Shown here piece after piece: positions 1-8,200 of a stretch of 64,000 nucleotides of DNA. The notes beneath the pieces are model-generated. The model searched no databases, was not told the DNA's origin, and saw only the letters and a list, made by a program, of their open reading frames with translations. This DNA comes from Rhodococcus sp. OK519 (lineage in GTDB: Bacteria > Actinomycetota > Actinomycetes > Mycobacteriales > Mycobacteriaceae). Both the position numbers and the translations under genes were made by a program. Numbering within the stretch: position 1 is the stretch's first letter; each line of letters opens with the position of its first letter. The DNA lies in assembly GCF_003051005.1 (NCBI RefSeq), contig NZ_QAOW01000003.1, positions 451,148-515,147 on the forward strand, in the 5' to 3' direction.

Positions 1-190
1 GGAAGTGCGCGTGCATGATTCGAACCAGAAGTCCCGATTCATGGTGATGCCGATGCGCCCTGAGGGCACCGAGGGCTGGTCCGAGGAGCAGCTCGAGAAG
101 ATCGTCACCCGGGACACCATGATCGGTGTGGCGCTGCCCTCGACAGACTGGGACGCGTCGAAGGCGCCGTCGGCTGGAGGTGGCAAGTGA
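1..190 (+). CDS. Nitrile hydratase alpha / thiocyanate hydrolase gamma-type subunit, C-terminal end (partial)
   Basis: The 5' end lies outside the window; the reading frame is open from base 2. The tail reads [20 protein letters not shown], then [10 protein letters not shown] and [12 protein letters not shown], which is the C-terminal signature of the metal-binding subunit of nitrile hydratases and thiocyanate hydrolases. The metal-binding CxxCSC motif would be upstream and is not visible, so the substrate class cannot be decided. The stop codon overlaps the next gene's GTG start (GTGA), so the two are translationally coupled. I lean to the thiocyanate hydrolase or three-subunit nitrile hydratase branch because the partner gene is small. 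Confidence 0.75.
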   Translation, partial: EVRVHDSNQKSRFMVMPMRPEGTEGWSEEQLEKIVTRDTMIGVALPSTDWDASKAPSAGGGK

Positions 191-519
191 CGGCGACCCA
201 AGGCTACGAGGTCATCCTGAGAACGCTGCCGCCCGGAAGCGAACGCGCCGGCGACCTCGACGACACCGACCGCAAGCCGGAACCGTGGGAGTCCGCGATG
301 CAGGCCACCTGCGAGTGCCTGTCGTGGCGTGGATCGTGGGACAACCTCGAACGCCGGCACACCGAGGACGAGCTGGGCGAGACCGTCTACAGCGAGTTCC
401 CGGTCCGTTCACGGTCCGCCATCACCACGGCGCACGCCTTCCTGGATCGCGGAGTCGTGAGCCAGGACGAACTGCGCGCGAAGATGGAGCAGGTCCGGGC
501 GAGGCTCGAACGCAGCTGA
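187..519 (+). CDS. Nitrile hydratase beta-N-like / accessory subunit, 110 aa
   Basis: A small protein whose central and C-terminal part ([19 protein letters not shown], later R-S-x-x-A-I-T-T-A-H and a closing [15 protein letters not shown] helix) has the layout of the helical N-terminal domain of nitrile hydratase beta subunits and of the related activator/accessory proteins. It starts with GTG overlapping the stop of the upstream catalytic subunit gene. Its size fits either a split beta subunit, as in thiocyanate hydrolase and toyocamycin nitrile hydratase, or an accessory protein needed for metal loading. No further gene of the operon follows, so it appears to be the last one. Confidence 0.6.
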   Translation: MTATQGYEVILRTLPPGSERAGDLDDTDRKPEPWESAMQATCECLSWRGSWDNLERRHTEDELGETVYSEFPVRSRSAITTAHAFLDRGVVSQDELRAKMEQVRARLERS

Positions 520-566
520 GGACGGACCTCACCGCCCCAACACGTTCGAGCGCTCGCCACAGGGGG

Positions 567-1001
567 CTACTCGAGCGCGGCGTCGAGCGTGATGTCGACG
601 CCGGTCAGGGCCTTGCTCACCGGGCAAGACTCCTTGGCGGCCTGGGCGACGCGGGCGAACCCCGCAGCGTCCAGGCCGTCTACCTCGCCGCGCACCGTGA
701 GCACGATCCCGGTCAGCTTGAACCCCGGATCGTCGGGTCCGAGCGAGACGTCGGCGCGGATGTCGAGACTCTGCGGCGTCCCGCCCGCCTCACCGATCAG
801 CGCCGACAACTGCATCGCGTAGCAGGACGAATGCGCCGCCGCGATCAGTTCCTCGGGACTGGTCGTGCCACCGGCGTCGTCCGCCGCCCGTTTCGGGAAG
901 GAGACCTCGAACGTGCCGGTCCCGGAACTGGTGAGTTCCACCTGACCCGAACCCTTTTCGAGTGTTCCGTTCCAAGCGGTACGCGCGGTACGTGTGGGCA
1001 T
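567..1001 (-). CDS. OsmC family peroxiredoxin-like protein
   Basis: This 144 aa protein matches the usual OsmC/Ohr length. It carries both conserved cysteines in the expected contexts, AAHSSCYAMQLS near residue 60 and KESCPVSKAL near residue 125, which form the redox pair that reduces organic hydroperoxides. The N-terminal WNGTLEKGSG strand and SPEELIAAAHSSCYAM helix favour the OsmC subgroup over Ohr. A GAGAGGGGA ribosome site lies 7 bases upstream of the ATG. It is divergent from the membrane protein gene at 1068, so the short space between them should hold promoters for both. Confidence 0.88.
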   Translation of the reverse strand: MPTRTARTAWNGTLEKGSGQVELTSSGTGTFEVSFPKRAADDAGGTTSPEELIAAAHSSCYAMQLSALIGEAGGTPQSLDIRADVSLGPDDPGFKLTGIVLTVRGEVDGLDAAGFARVAQAAKESCPVSKALTGVDITLDAALE

Positions 1002-1053
1002 GTGCAGATCCCCTCTCGTCGTCAGGTCTAGGTCCTTCTCGCAAACTACCCCC

Positions 1054-1059
1054 TATCGT
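1054..1059 (+). promoter_or_regulatory. Probable -10 element (TATCGT) of the gene at 1068
   Basis: TATCGT fits the actinobacterial TANNNT -10 consensus and ends 8 bases before the ATG at 1068. No Shine-Dalgarno sequence is visible, so the message is probably leaderless or nearly so. Confidence 0.45.
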
Positions 1060-1067
1060 GGGATCAC

Positions 1068-1721
1068 ATGGGGCAGCTGGAGAACGTCGGGCTACGGCGG
1101 GAGTCCCTCGGTTTCGCGTGCGGCTCGAGCCTGTTCGTACTCGGCGCCTTCCCCGGCTACACGTCAGCCGTGGGCAGCGAGGCGGACAACCTCACCTACT
1201 TCGCGGGGTCGCTGTTCTTCACCGGCGCCGCATTCGTCCAACTGCGACTGAGCGGACGAGTGGTGCCCACCGCCTCGACCTCGCGTGTGGACCGGTACGA
1301 CTGGTGGTCGGCGCTCGTCCAGTTCGTCGGCACGCTGTTGTTCAATGTCAGCACCGGAGCCGCGCTCGTGCACAGCCTGTCGCTCCGCGAGCACCACGAG
1401 TTCGTCTGGCAACCCGACGTGTTCGGCTCGTTGTGTTTCCTCGTCTCGAGCGGCCTTGCCGTGGTCGCCACCACCGACGTCGACGGACTGTGGGATCCAC
1501 ACGCCCGCAACTGGATCAGCACCTGGCTCAACGTGACCGGATCGGTCGCGTTCGGGATTTCCGCGGTGGGAGCAGTGATCGTTCCGGGCACCCACCGACC
1601 GGAGAGCGCCGTGGCCGCGAACCTCGGCACCCTGGTCGGGGCATTGTGCTTCCTGATCGCGGCGCTGTTCATGAAACCGGCGGCGCCCGGAACGGTGAGG
1701 ATTCCCGGCAGGCACCGCTGA
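1068..1721 (+). CDS. Integral membrane protein of unknown function, 217 aa
   Basis: I do not recognise the family with certainty. The protein has about five or six hydrophobic segments (for example residues 15-35, 42-60, 85-105, 120-138, 155-175 and 190-208) joined by short loops. The phrase NLTYFAGSLFFTGAAFVQL resembles YrhK-type small membrane domains. There is no signal peptide and no enzymatic motif. It is transcribed divergently from the OsmC gene, and its 3' end lies 26 bp from the convergent MFS gene. Function unassigned. Confidence 0.7.
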   Translation: MGQLENVGLRRESLGFACGSSLFVLGAFPGYTSAVGSEADNLTYFAGSLFFTGAAFVQLRLSGRVVPTASTSRVDRYDWWSALVQFVGTLLFNVSTGAALVHSLSLREHHEFVWQPDVFGSLCFLVSSGLAVVATTDVDGLWDPHARNWISTWLNVTGSVAFGISAVGAVIVPGTHRPESAVAANLGTLVGALCFLIAALFMKPAAPGTVRIPGRHR

Positions 1722-1747
1722 CCCGGGCCGGGTCGGCGTTCTCGGTC

Positions 1748-3334
1748 TCACAGATCCGCGTGCTCGGCAGCTTCATCGATTTCGCGATAGTGCGCGAGCA
1801 GTTCCCGTTCCCGGTCGTGGCGCGGATAGGCGAAGAAGACGAGCGCCGCGCCGACCAGGACGATCGCGATCGCCGCGCCGTACGCGCGGGAGTCTCCGTC
1901 GAGGAAGGCTGTGCGGGCAGCATTTTCGATCACACTCGCGTACTGCGGGTACCGTTCCGCGACATTCTCGGCACCTGCGAACGATTTCTCCAGAGCGGCC
2001 TGGGTCTCGTCACCGACGCCCCTCGCCTGCGGACTGGCGGCAATCGCGGCAGCGAAGGAAGCCGCGTATCCGGCGGTGAGCAGCGCGCCGAGCACCGACT
2101 GCACGATGGCACCACCCAGATCGCGCTGCAGGTCCGCAGTGCCCGACGCCATCCCGGCACGCCACACCGGCACCGAGCCGGTCAGCGAATGCGAGGCCGG
2201 GGTACCGGCCAGTCCGACGCCCGCGCCGAGGAACATGTAGCCGAGCGCGATCTTCCAATACTGTGCGTCTTCCTTCCAGAGCAGGAGCGCCACCACCAGC
2301 CCCAGGACGATTGCCGCGTATCCGAGCAGCAGCGTGAACCGGGCGCCGTGAGACTCGACCAGCTTGGCCGACTGCGGGGCGACCACCACCATGACGGCCG
2401 CCGCGGGCAGACCGGCGGAGCCTGCCGCCAGCGTCGAGTACCCGAGCACGTTCTGCATGAACTGCTGACCGATGAACAGGGTCCCCATCAGCGTTCCGAA
2501 CACCACGATGCCGGCGATCGCCGCCACCCAGAAGATTCGCCGGCGGGCCACTCGCAGGTCGAACAGCGGGTACTTTGCCCGCAGCTGCCGGATTCCGAAC
2601 GCCACCCCGGCAGCGGCGGCGACCAGCAGCATGGAAAGTGCCGTCGCACGCATTCCGGCGACCGGGGCGAAATTGATGCCCAGTACCAGAGCCGCCACCA
2701 GGATCACCGAGACGATCCCGCCGAGATGGTCCACGGGATCGGTCGACTCGTTGACGTGGCCAGGCACGAAGCGAACCGCAGCCCACAACGCGACCAGTGC
2801 GAGCGGCACGGTCACCAGGAACACCGATCCCCACTCGAACGACTGCAACAGCGCCCCCGACACGAGCGGCCCGAGCGACGAGATGCCGCCCCCGATCGCG
2901 GACCACAAGGCGATCGCCTTGGTCCGGTCCGCCCCCGACCAGAGTGCCGTGATCAGCGCGAGTGTGGTCGGGAAGGCCATACCGGCCGCGACGCCACCGA
3001 GCAGTCGGGCAAGGACGAGCACCTCGATGCTCGGTGCGAACGCGGCGATCGCACTGGCCGGCAGCGACAGCACCATGCCGAGTACCAGCATCATCTTGCG
3101 CCCGTACCGGTCTCCGAGGGCTCCGAGATAGAGCACCGAACCGGCGAGCCCGACGGAGTAGCCGACGGCAATCAGGTTCAACTGGGTCTGACTGGCGTCG
3201 AATGCCCGACCGATGTCGGGCAACGCGACGTTGGCCACCGCCAGGTTCAGGTTCGCGACGGCCGCAACGAGTATCAGAGCCGCAAGGACGAACGCGGCCC
3301 GCGCGGGACGGGTCCCGACCGCTGCGGATGTCAT
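1748..3334 (-). CDS. MFS transporter, DHA2-like (14 TM) drug efflux family
   Basis: About 528 aa with some 14 predicted membrane helices. It has the MFS motif A (GALGDRYGRKMM) between helices 2 and 3, and ANVALPDIGRAFDASQTQLN at the start, the motif typical of DHA2/EmrB-type proton antiporters. The charged C-terminal tail is cytoplasmic. I chose the ATG giving MTSAAVGT; a start six codons upstream (position 3352) is also possible. The likely role is proton-driven export of hydrophobic compounds; the substrate cannot be told from sequence. It is divergent from the kinase at 3424. Confidence 0.85.
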   Translation of the reverse strand: MTSAAVGTRPARAAFVLAALILVAAVANLNLAVANVALPDIGRAFDASQTQLNLIAVGYSVGLAGSVLYLGALGDRYGRKMMLVLGMVLSLPASAIAAFAPSIEVLVLARLLGGVAAGMAFPTTLALITALWSGADRTKAIALWSAIGGGISSLGPLVSGALLQSFEWGSVFLVTVPLALVALWAAVRFVPGHVNESTDPVDHLGGIVSVILVAALVLGINFAPVAGMRATALSMLLVAAAAGVAFGIRQLRAKYPLFDLRVARRRIFWVAAIAGIVVFGTLMGTLFIGQQFMQNVLGYSTLAAGSAGLPAAAVMVVVAPQSAKLVESHGARFTLLLGYAAIVLGLVVALLLWKEDAQYWKIALGYMFLGAGVGLAGTPASHSLTGSVPVWRAGMASGTADLQRDLGGAIVQSVLGALLTAGYAASFAAAIAASPQARGVGDETQAALEKSFAGAENVAERYPQYASVIENAARTAFLDGDSRAYGAAIAIVLVGAALVFFAYPRHDRERELLAHYREIDEAAEHADL

Positions 3335-3410
3335 GCGGTCAGTCCACACCATCGACGCCGGTCGCGTGCACCGAAATGCCGATGCGACGAGAGTCGGCCC
3401 GCGACTGGCA

Positions 3411-3416
3411 TAGCGT
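3411..3416 (+). promoter_or_regulatory. Leaderless-type -10 (TAGCGT) for the kinase at 3424
   Basis: TAGCGT followed by exactly 7 bases and then ATG is the arrangement expected of a leaderless actinobacterial transcript. No ribosome-binding site precedes the ATG, and this decides the start. Confidence 0.5.
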
Positions 3417-3423
3417 GCTGATC

Positions 3424-4053
3424 ATGACAGTCGACGACCCGATCCTCCCGGCATTCGCCGAGGGCACAGCCCGAACCGTCGCGTTGGCGCACGCCGCGCT
3501 TCGTCGACGTCCGCGAAGGCACGGAAAGCGCGGGACGATCCTGGTCGGAATCGACGGCCCCTCGGGCAGCGGGAAATCGACTCTGGCCGATCAGGTGGCC
3601 GCAGCGCTCGACGCCGCCCCGATCGTCCGGATGGACGACCTGTACCCAGGTTGGGACGGCCTGGCCGCCTCGGTTCCACGGCTCGTCCGCTGGGTTCTCT
3701 CCCCTGCCCTACACGGCCGGATCCCCCGCTATCGGCGCTACGACTGGCATCGCGGCGGATTCGCGGAGTGGCGGGCGGTTCGCCGTCATCGATATCTGGT
3801 CGTCGAGGGCGCGGGGTCGACCTGTGGCACTGCACGCGAGTACTACGCGGTCCGGGTGTTCGTCGACGGCGACCCGGACGAACGGATGCGACGTGCTCTG
3901 CGGCGCGACGGAGAGATGTTCCGACCGCACTGGACCCGTTGGGCCCGGCAGGAGGCGGCGCTGTTCGGGGCGGACAGGACCCGCCGGGCCGCCCATGTCA
4001 CGTTGATCACGAGTTCGGTGTCGGAGAGGCAGAACTGCACAGTTCGACCATGA
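3424..4053 (+). CDS. Uridine kinase-like P-loop NTPase, 209 aa
   Basis: The Walker A motif GIDGPSGSGKSTLADQVAAA lies near residue 40, followed by VRMDDLYPGWDGL, the acidic acceptor-binding region of uridine/cytidylate and phosphoribulokinase-like kinases. HRYLVVEGAG is the Walker B-like strand. A lid-like arginine segment RMRRALRRDGEMFRPHWTRW follows. This set is common in actinobacterial proteins annotated as uridine kinase or (d)CMP kinase-like ATP-binding proteins; the true phosphate acceptor is unknown. The ATG was chosen because a -10 element sits 7 bases upstream. The 3' end faces clpC across a shared terminator. Confidence 0.75.
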   Translation: MTVDDPILPAFAEGTARTVALAHAALRRRPRRHGKRGTILVGIDGPSGSGKSTLADQVAAALDAAPIVRMDDLYPGWDGLAASVPRLVRWVLSPALHGRIPRYRRYDWHRGGFAEWRAVRRHRYLVVEGAGSTCGTAREYYAVRVFVDGDPDERMRRALRRDGEMFRPHWTRWARQEAALFGADRTRRAAHVTLITSSVSERQNCTVRP

Positions 4054-4078
4054 GTCGGTGGTGCCGGCCTCAAATGCG

Positions 4079-4114
4079 ACGACGCCCCGCGAGCACATGC
4101 TCGCGGGGCGTCGT
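4079..4114. terminator. Bidirectional rho-independent-type hairpin between kinase and clpC
   Basis: A 17-bp perfect GC-rich stem (left arm begins ACGACGCCCCGCGAGCA, right arm is its complement, 2-base centre) lies between the convergent 3' ends. It is followed by TTC on the plus side. The U-run is weak, as usual in high-GC actinobacteria. It can serve both genes. Confidence 0.8.
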
Positions 4115-4125
4115 TCTGCGTGAAC

Positions 4126-6678
4126 CTACTCGGCCGAACCACCCTCGGACGGGGTGTCACCGGCATTTGCCAGAGCCTCGGCCGGCGAGTCCGGAACCGT
4201 GACCGGCTTCGGGGCTCCGTGGAACGTGAACTTCGCGTTCTCTCCGGCGCCTTCGCCGTCCCAGCCCTCGACGTCGACCAGAACGATCTGACCTGCGCCG
4301 AGCTCGTTGAAGAGGATCTTCTCCGACAGCTGGTCCTCGATCTCGCGCTGGATGGTGCGACGCAGCGGTCGCGCACCGAGCACCGGATCGAACCCGCGCT
4401 TCGCGAGCAGCGACTTCGCCTGCGCGGTCAGCTCGATATCCATGTCCTTGTTCTTCAGCTGCTTCTCGACGCGAGCGATCATCAGGTCCACCATCTGGAT
4501 GATCTCGTCGCGAGACAGCTGGTGGAAGACGATGATGTCGTCGATGCGGTTGAGGAACTCGGGGCGGAAATGCTTCTTGAGCTCGTCGTGGACCTTGAGC
4601 TTCATGCGCTCGTAGTTCGACTCGGTGCCGGTTCCCGAGGTGAAGCCCAGGCCGACAGCCTTCGAGATATCCGAAGTACCGAGGTTCGAGGTGAAGATCA
4701 GCACCGTGTTCTTGAAGTCAACCGTGCGACCCTGACCGTCGGTGAGACGACCGTCCTCGAGCACCTGCAGGAGGGTGTTGTAGATCTCCTGGTGTGCCTT
4801 CTCGATCTCGTCGAACAGGACCACCGAGAACGGCTTGCGGCGCACCTTCTCGGTGAGCTGACCGCCCTCTTCGTAGCCGACGTAGCCGGGAGGGGCACCG
4901 AACAGACGCGACGCGGTGAACCGGTCGTGGAACTCGCCCATGTCGATCTGGATGAGTGCGTCGTCGTCACCGAACAGGAAGTTGGCGAGCGCCTTGGACA
5001 GCTCGGTCTTACCGACACCGGACGGGCCGGCGAAGATGAACGAGCCGGACGGACGCTTCGGATCCTTCAGGCCGGCGCGGGTGCGGCGGATCGCCTTGGA
5101 GACGGCCTTGACGGCGTCTTCCTGGCCGATGATCCGCTTGTGCAGTTCCTCCTCCATGCGGAGCAGACGCGTGGTCTCCTCCTCGGTGAGCTTGAAGACC
5201 GGGATACCGGTCCAGTTGCCCAGCACCTCGGCGATCTGCTCGTCGTCGACCTCGGCGATGACGTCCAGGTCACCGGAACGCCACTGCTTCTCGCGCTCGG
5301 CACGCTGCGCGACGAGGGTCTTCTCCTTGTCGCGGAGGTTCGCGGCCTTCTCGAAGTCCTGCGCGTCGATCGCAGATTCCTTCTCGCGGCGGGCGTCGGC
5401 GATCTTGTCGTCGAACTCGCGCAGGTCCGGCGGAGCGGTCATCCGGCGGATGCGCATTCGGGCGCCGGCCTCGTCGATGAGGTCGATGGCCTTGTCCGGC
5501 AGGAAGCGGTCGTTGATGTACCGGTCGGCCAGTGTGGCCGCCGCAACCAGCGCGCTGTCGGTGATCGAGACGCGGTGGTGCGCCTCGTAGCGATCGCGCA
5601 GGCCCTTGAGGATCTCGATGGTGTGCTCGACCGTCGGCTCGCCGACCTGCACCGGCTGGAACCGGCGCTCGAGGGCGGCATCCTTCTCGATGTACTTGCG
5701 GTACTCGTCGAGGGTCGTGGCACCGATGGTCTGCAGCTCACCGCGAGCCAGCTTCGGCTTGAGGATCGAGGCCGCGTCGATGGCGCCCTCGGCCGCGCCC
5801 GCACCGACGAGGGTGTGCAACTCGTCGATGAACAGGATGATGTCGCCGCGGGTGTTGATCTCCTTGAGCACCTTCTTCAGGCGCTCCTCGAAATCACCGC
5901 GGTAGCGGCTGCCGGCAACCAGCGAACCCAGGTCCAGCGTGTAGAGCTGCTTGTCCTTGAGGGTCTCCGGGACCTCACCGTTGACGATGGCCTGCGCGAG
6001 GCCCTCGACGACGGCCGTCTTACCGACGCCCGGTTCACCGATGAGGACAGGGTTGTTCTTGGTGCGGCGGCTCAGCACCTGCATGACGCGCTCGATCTCC
6101 TTCGAGCGGCCGATGACCGGGTCGAGCTTGCCCTCGAGGGCGGCCTGCGTGAGGTTGCGGCCGAACTGATCGAGAACCAGCGACGTCGACGGGGTACCGG
6201 CCTCGCCACGGGTGCCGCCCGCTTCGGCGGGCTCCTTGCCCTGGTAGCCCGACAACAGCTGGATGACCTGCTGACGCACACGGTTGAGGTCGGCGCCGAG
6301 CTTGACGAGCACCTGAGCGGCGACGCCCTCGCCCTCACGGATCAGACCGAGGAGGATGTGCTCGGTGCCGATGTAGTTGTGGCCGAGCTGCAGCGCCTCA
6401 CGGAGGCTGAGCTCGAGGACCTTCTTGGCACGCGGAGTGAAGGGAATATGACCGGACGGGGCCTGCTGGCCCTGGCCGATAATCTCCTCGACCTGGCTGC
6501 GGACACCTTCGAGGGAGATACCCAACGACTCCAGCGACTTCGCCGCCACGCCTTCACCCTCGTGGATGAGGCCCAGCAGGATGTGTTCCGTGCCGATGTA
6601 GTTGTGGTTGAGCATCCTGGCTTCTTCTTGGGCCAGGACGACGACGCGCCGCGCGCGATCGGTGAACCTCTCGAACAT
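4126..6678 (-). CDS. clpC: ATP-dependent Clp protease ATPase subunit ClpC (ClpC1)
   Basis: 850 aa, the usual length for actinobacterial ClpC1. The two N-terminal Clp repeats ([20 protein letters not shown] and its partner) are followed by AAA domain 1 with Walker A GEPGVGKT near residue 211, a central UVR-type coiled segment ([16 protein letters not shown]), and AAA domain 2 with [20 protein letters not shown] near residue 551. ClpC unfolds substrates and feeds them into the ClpP1P2 peptidase in the cytosol. It is a single-gene unit ending in a hairpin. The ATG is preceded by GGGAGAG. A ClgR-like site and a -10 lie upstream, consistent with proteotoxic stress control. Confidence 0.98.
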   Translation of the reverse strand: MFERFTDRARRVVVLAQEEARMLNHNYIGTEHILLGLIHEGEGVAAKSLESLGISLEGVRSQVEEIIGQGQQAPSGHIPFTPRAKKVLELSLREALQLGHNYIGTEHILLGLIREGEGVAAQVLVKLGADLNRVRQQVIQLLSGYQGKEPAEAGGTRGEAGTPSTSLVLDQFGRNLTQAALEGKLDPVIGRSKEIERVMQVLSRRTKNNPVLIGEPGVGKTAVVEGLAQAIVNGEVPETLKDKQLYTLDLGSLVAGSRYRGDFEERLKKVLKEINTRGDIILFIDELHTLVGAGAAEGAIDAASILKPKLARGELQTIGATTLDEYRKYIEKDAALERRFQPVQVGEPTVEHTIEILKGLRDRYEAHHRVSITDSALVAAATLADRYINDRFLPDKAIDLIDEAGARMRIRRMTAPPDLREFDDKIADARREKESAIDAQDFEKAANLRDKEKTLVAQRAEREKQWRSGDLDVIAEVDDEQIAEVLGNWTGIPVFKLTEEETTRLLRMEEELHKRIIGQEDAVKAVSKAIRRTRAGLKDPKRPSGSFIFAGPSGVGKTELSKALANFLFGDDDALIQIDMGEFHDRFTASRLFGAPPGYVGYEEGGQLTEKVRRKPFSVVLFDEIEKAHQEIYNTLLQVLEDGRLTDGQGRTVDFKNTVLIFTSNLGTSDISKAVGLGFTSGTGTESNYERMKLKVHDELKKHFRPEFLNRIDDIIVFHQLSRDEIIQMVDLMIARVEKQLKNKDMDIELTAQAKSLLAKRGFDPVLGARPLRRTIQREIEDQLSEKILFNELGAGQIVLVDVEGWDGEGAGENAKFTFHGAPKPVTVPDSPAEALANAGDTPSEGGSAE

Positions 6679-6806
6679 CGCTCTCCCTCACACTCTCCGG
6701 CAAACAGTTCCGAGACCTGCGTCTCGACACTCCCCGCCGCGTTTCGCTCCGGCACAACAGGCTGACGGCCCCCGGAACCGATGAAGGTTCCACGACCCCA
6801 CCTCAT

Positions 6807-6812
6807 ACTCTA
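6807..6812 (-). promoter_or_regulatory. Candidate clpC -10 element (TAGAGT)
   Basis: On the minus strand TAGAGT fits TANNNT and lies about 130 bases before the clpC start, leaving a leader of roughly 120 nt. It is a plausible but unproven promoter; the 268-bp space between clpC and the next gene holds no ORF I can support. Confidence 0.4.
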
Positions 6813-6916
6813 GTGGGCTGCCTTCGGACCTGCCGCTCCTCCACCCGTCAAATCGGTGGACCGGACCTGCTCGAAGTGTTCAACGCCGCAGGTCGCGGAT
6901 TCGTTTCCCGCGCGCT

Positions 6917-6934
6917 GTACGCCTGAAGCGAACA
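6917..6934 (-). promoter_or_regulatory. ClgR-box-like dyad upstream of clpC
   Basis: The minus strand reads TGTTCGCTTCAGGCGTAC, which fits the actinobacterial ClgR operator pattern (CGC-N5-GCG with A/T-rich flanks) with one mismatch at most. ClgR activates clp genes in Corynebacterium, Streptomyces and Mycobacterium, so the position about 240 bp upstream of clpC makes functional sense. It is far for a direct activator site of the -10 at 6807, which is the main reason for caution. Confidence 0.45.
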
Positions 6935-6946
6935 CTCCCGCGCGCG

Positions 6947-8200
6947 TCACCGTCGCAGATCTGCAACCTTCGCCGACGACCCCGGGTCGTGCGGGTTCCT
7001 CCGATCACGGCTCGGCTCGGGCATCCCGGCATCGTCGGCGACCCCCGCGTCGCGCGAGGCGATCGTCATCGCCCGCCGTTCCTCGCGCGGGCCGGTGGGC
7101 AGCAGCCGTTCCGACGTCCGGTGCAGCGCCCACGCGATCGGGACGGAGAAAGCCACGGTGACCACGAAGACTCCGACGGTCGAACCCTGGAACGTGCGGT
7201 AGCCGAGCATCTCGACGACGAACTCCATCACCACCAGATGCACGAGGAACACCTCGTAGGAGATCTCCCCGAGCCACACCACCGGCGCCGACGAACACAG
7301 GCGTCCGAGCGGGCCGGGACGATCGCCGATCACGAGCGGTGCCATCAGCGCCGTCGCGAACAGCAGGTAGAGCATGGATTTCGTCGATGCGGCGACAGCG
7401 TCCGCCGGGACGATCGTCGCCTCCCCCGCCAGCGGCGTGCAGGCGAGCAGCAGGAAGTAGATCGCCAGCAGTCCCATCCCGTACGGATTGCAGCGCTTCA
7501 CCGTGACCGAGGCCAGCGCGAGGAGCATGCCGCCCGCGAACCACGCGACGAAACCGGGCAGCCACAACCGGGCGGTGAAGGTGATGTCGGTGTGGTGGGT
7601 GATCAGCGTCCACAGCGGGCTGATCGCGACGAGGACGAGCAACGCGACCGCCAACCGGACCGGATGCCAACGTCGGCGGCACACGACCACCACCACGAAC
7701 CAACCGATCAGCGGCAGCAGCAGGTAGAACGTCGCCTCGACCGCGAGACTCCACATCTGCGTCAGGCCCGTGTGCAGGTGACCGGCCCCGTAGATCTGGG
7801 TCAGCGTCATGTTGCGCGCGAACCCCGACCAGCCGAGACCCGTCTCACCCGCATCGTCCCGGAACAGGTAGATCACGTACGTCACAATGACGGTGATCCA
7901 ATACGCGGGCAGGATGCGTCGCACCCGATGCCACAGGTAGGTCCGGGTCGACGGCAGTTCCCGCTGACCCGCCGCCGTCCGCAGCCACGGACGGAACAGC
8001 AGAAATCCGGACAGGACGAAGAACACCGCGACGCCGATCTCGAGCCGGGAGAACGCGCCGCCCGCGAGATCCGGCGTGTACCGGCCCGTCCAGAAGGCTG
8101 CGTGGGCGCCGATCACGAGCAGCGCCGCGACCGCGCGGAGACCGGTCAGCGCGGGGAGATAGCCGACCTCCGCGCGACTGGAGGGCCGAGTGTCCCTCAC
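6947..8200 (-). CDS. Acyltransferase 3 family membrane protein
   Basis: About 417 aa with ten or so membrane helices. It opens with the family signature (YLPALTGLRAVAALLVIGAH, then GVAVFFVLSGFLLFRPWL), which contains the catalytic-type histidine and the R/FFxLSGF motif of acyltransferase 3 enzymes. These move acetyl or other acyl groups onto sugars or lipids at the cell envelope. The GTG at 8200 was chosen because it overlaps the stop of the upstream gene (GTGA). The pair is therefore one operon, suggesting that both act on the same envelope glycan or lipid. The C-terminus is a basic cytoplasmic tail. Confidence 0.87.
   Translation of the reverse strand: MRDTRPSSRAEVGYLPALTGLRAVAALLVIGAHAAFWTGRYTPDLAGGAFSRLEIGVAVFFVLSGFLLFRPWLRTAAGQRELPSTRTYLWHRVRRILPAYWITVIVTYVIYLFRDDAGETGLGWSGFARNMTLTQIYGAGHLHTGLTQMWSLAVEATFYLLLPLIGWFVVVVVCRRRWHPVRLAVALLVLVAISPLWTLITHHTDITFTARLWLPGFVAWFAGGMLLALASVTVKRCNPYGMGLLAIYFLLLACTPLAGEATIVPADAVAASTKSMLYLLFATALMAPLVIGDRPGPLGRLCSSAPVVWLGEISYEVFLVHLVVMEFVVEMLGYRTFQGSTVGVFVVTVAFSVPIAWALHRTSERLLPTGPREERRAMTIASRDAGVADDAGMPEPSRDRRNPHDPGSSAKVADLRR

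Noticed and set aside
962..3421. 819-codon plus-strand frame across the OsmC leader, membrane protein and MFS genes
   Set aside because: Arg-rich translation typical of the wrong frame; the MFS protein on the other strand is unambiguous.
4120..6765. Very long open frame on the plus strand opposite clpC
   Set aside because: It is an antisense artefact of high GC third positions in clpC; its translation is Leu/Glu/Asp-rich without any domain, and it has no ribosome site.
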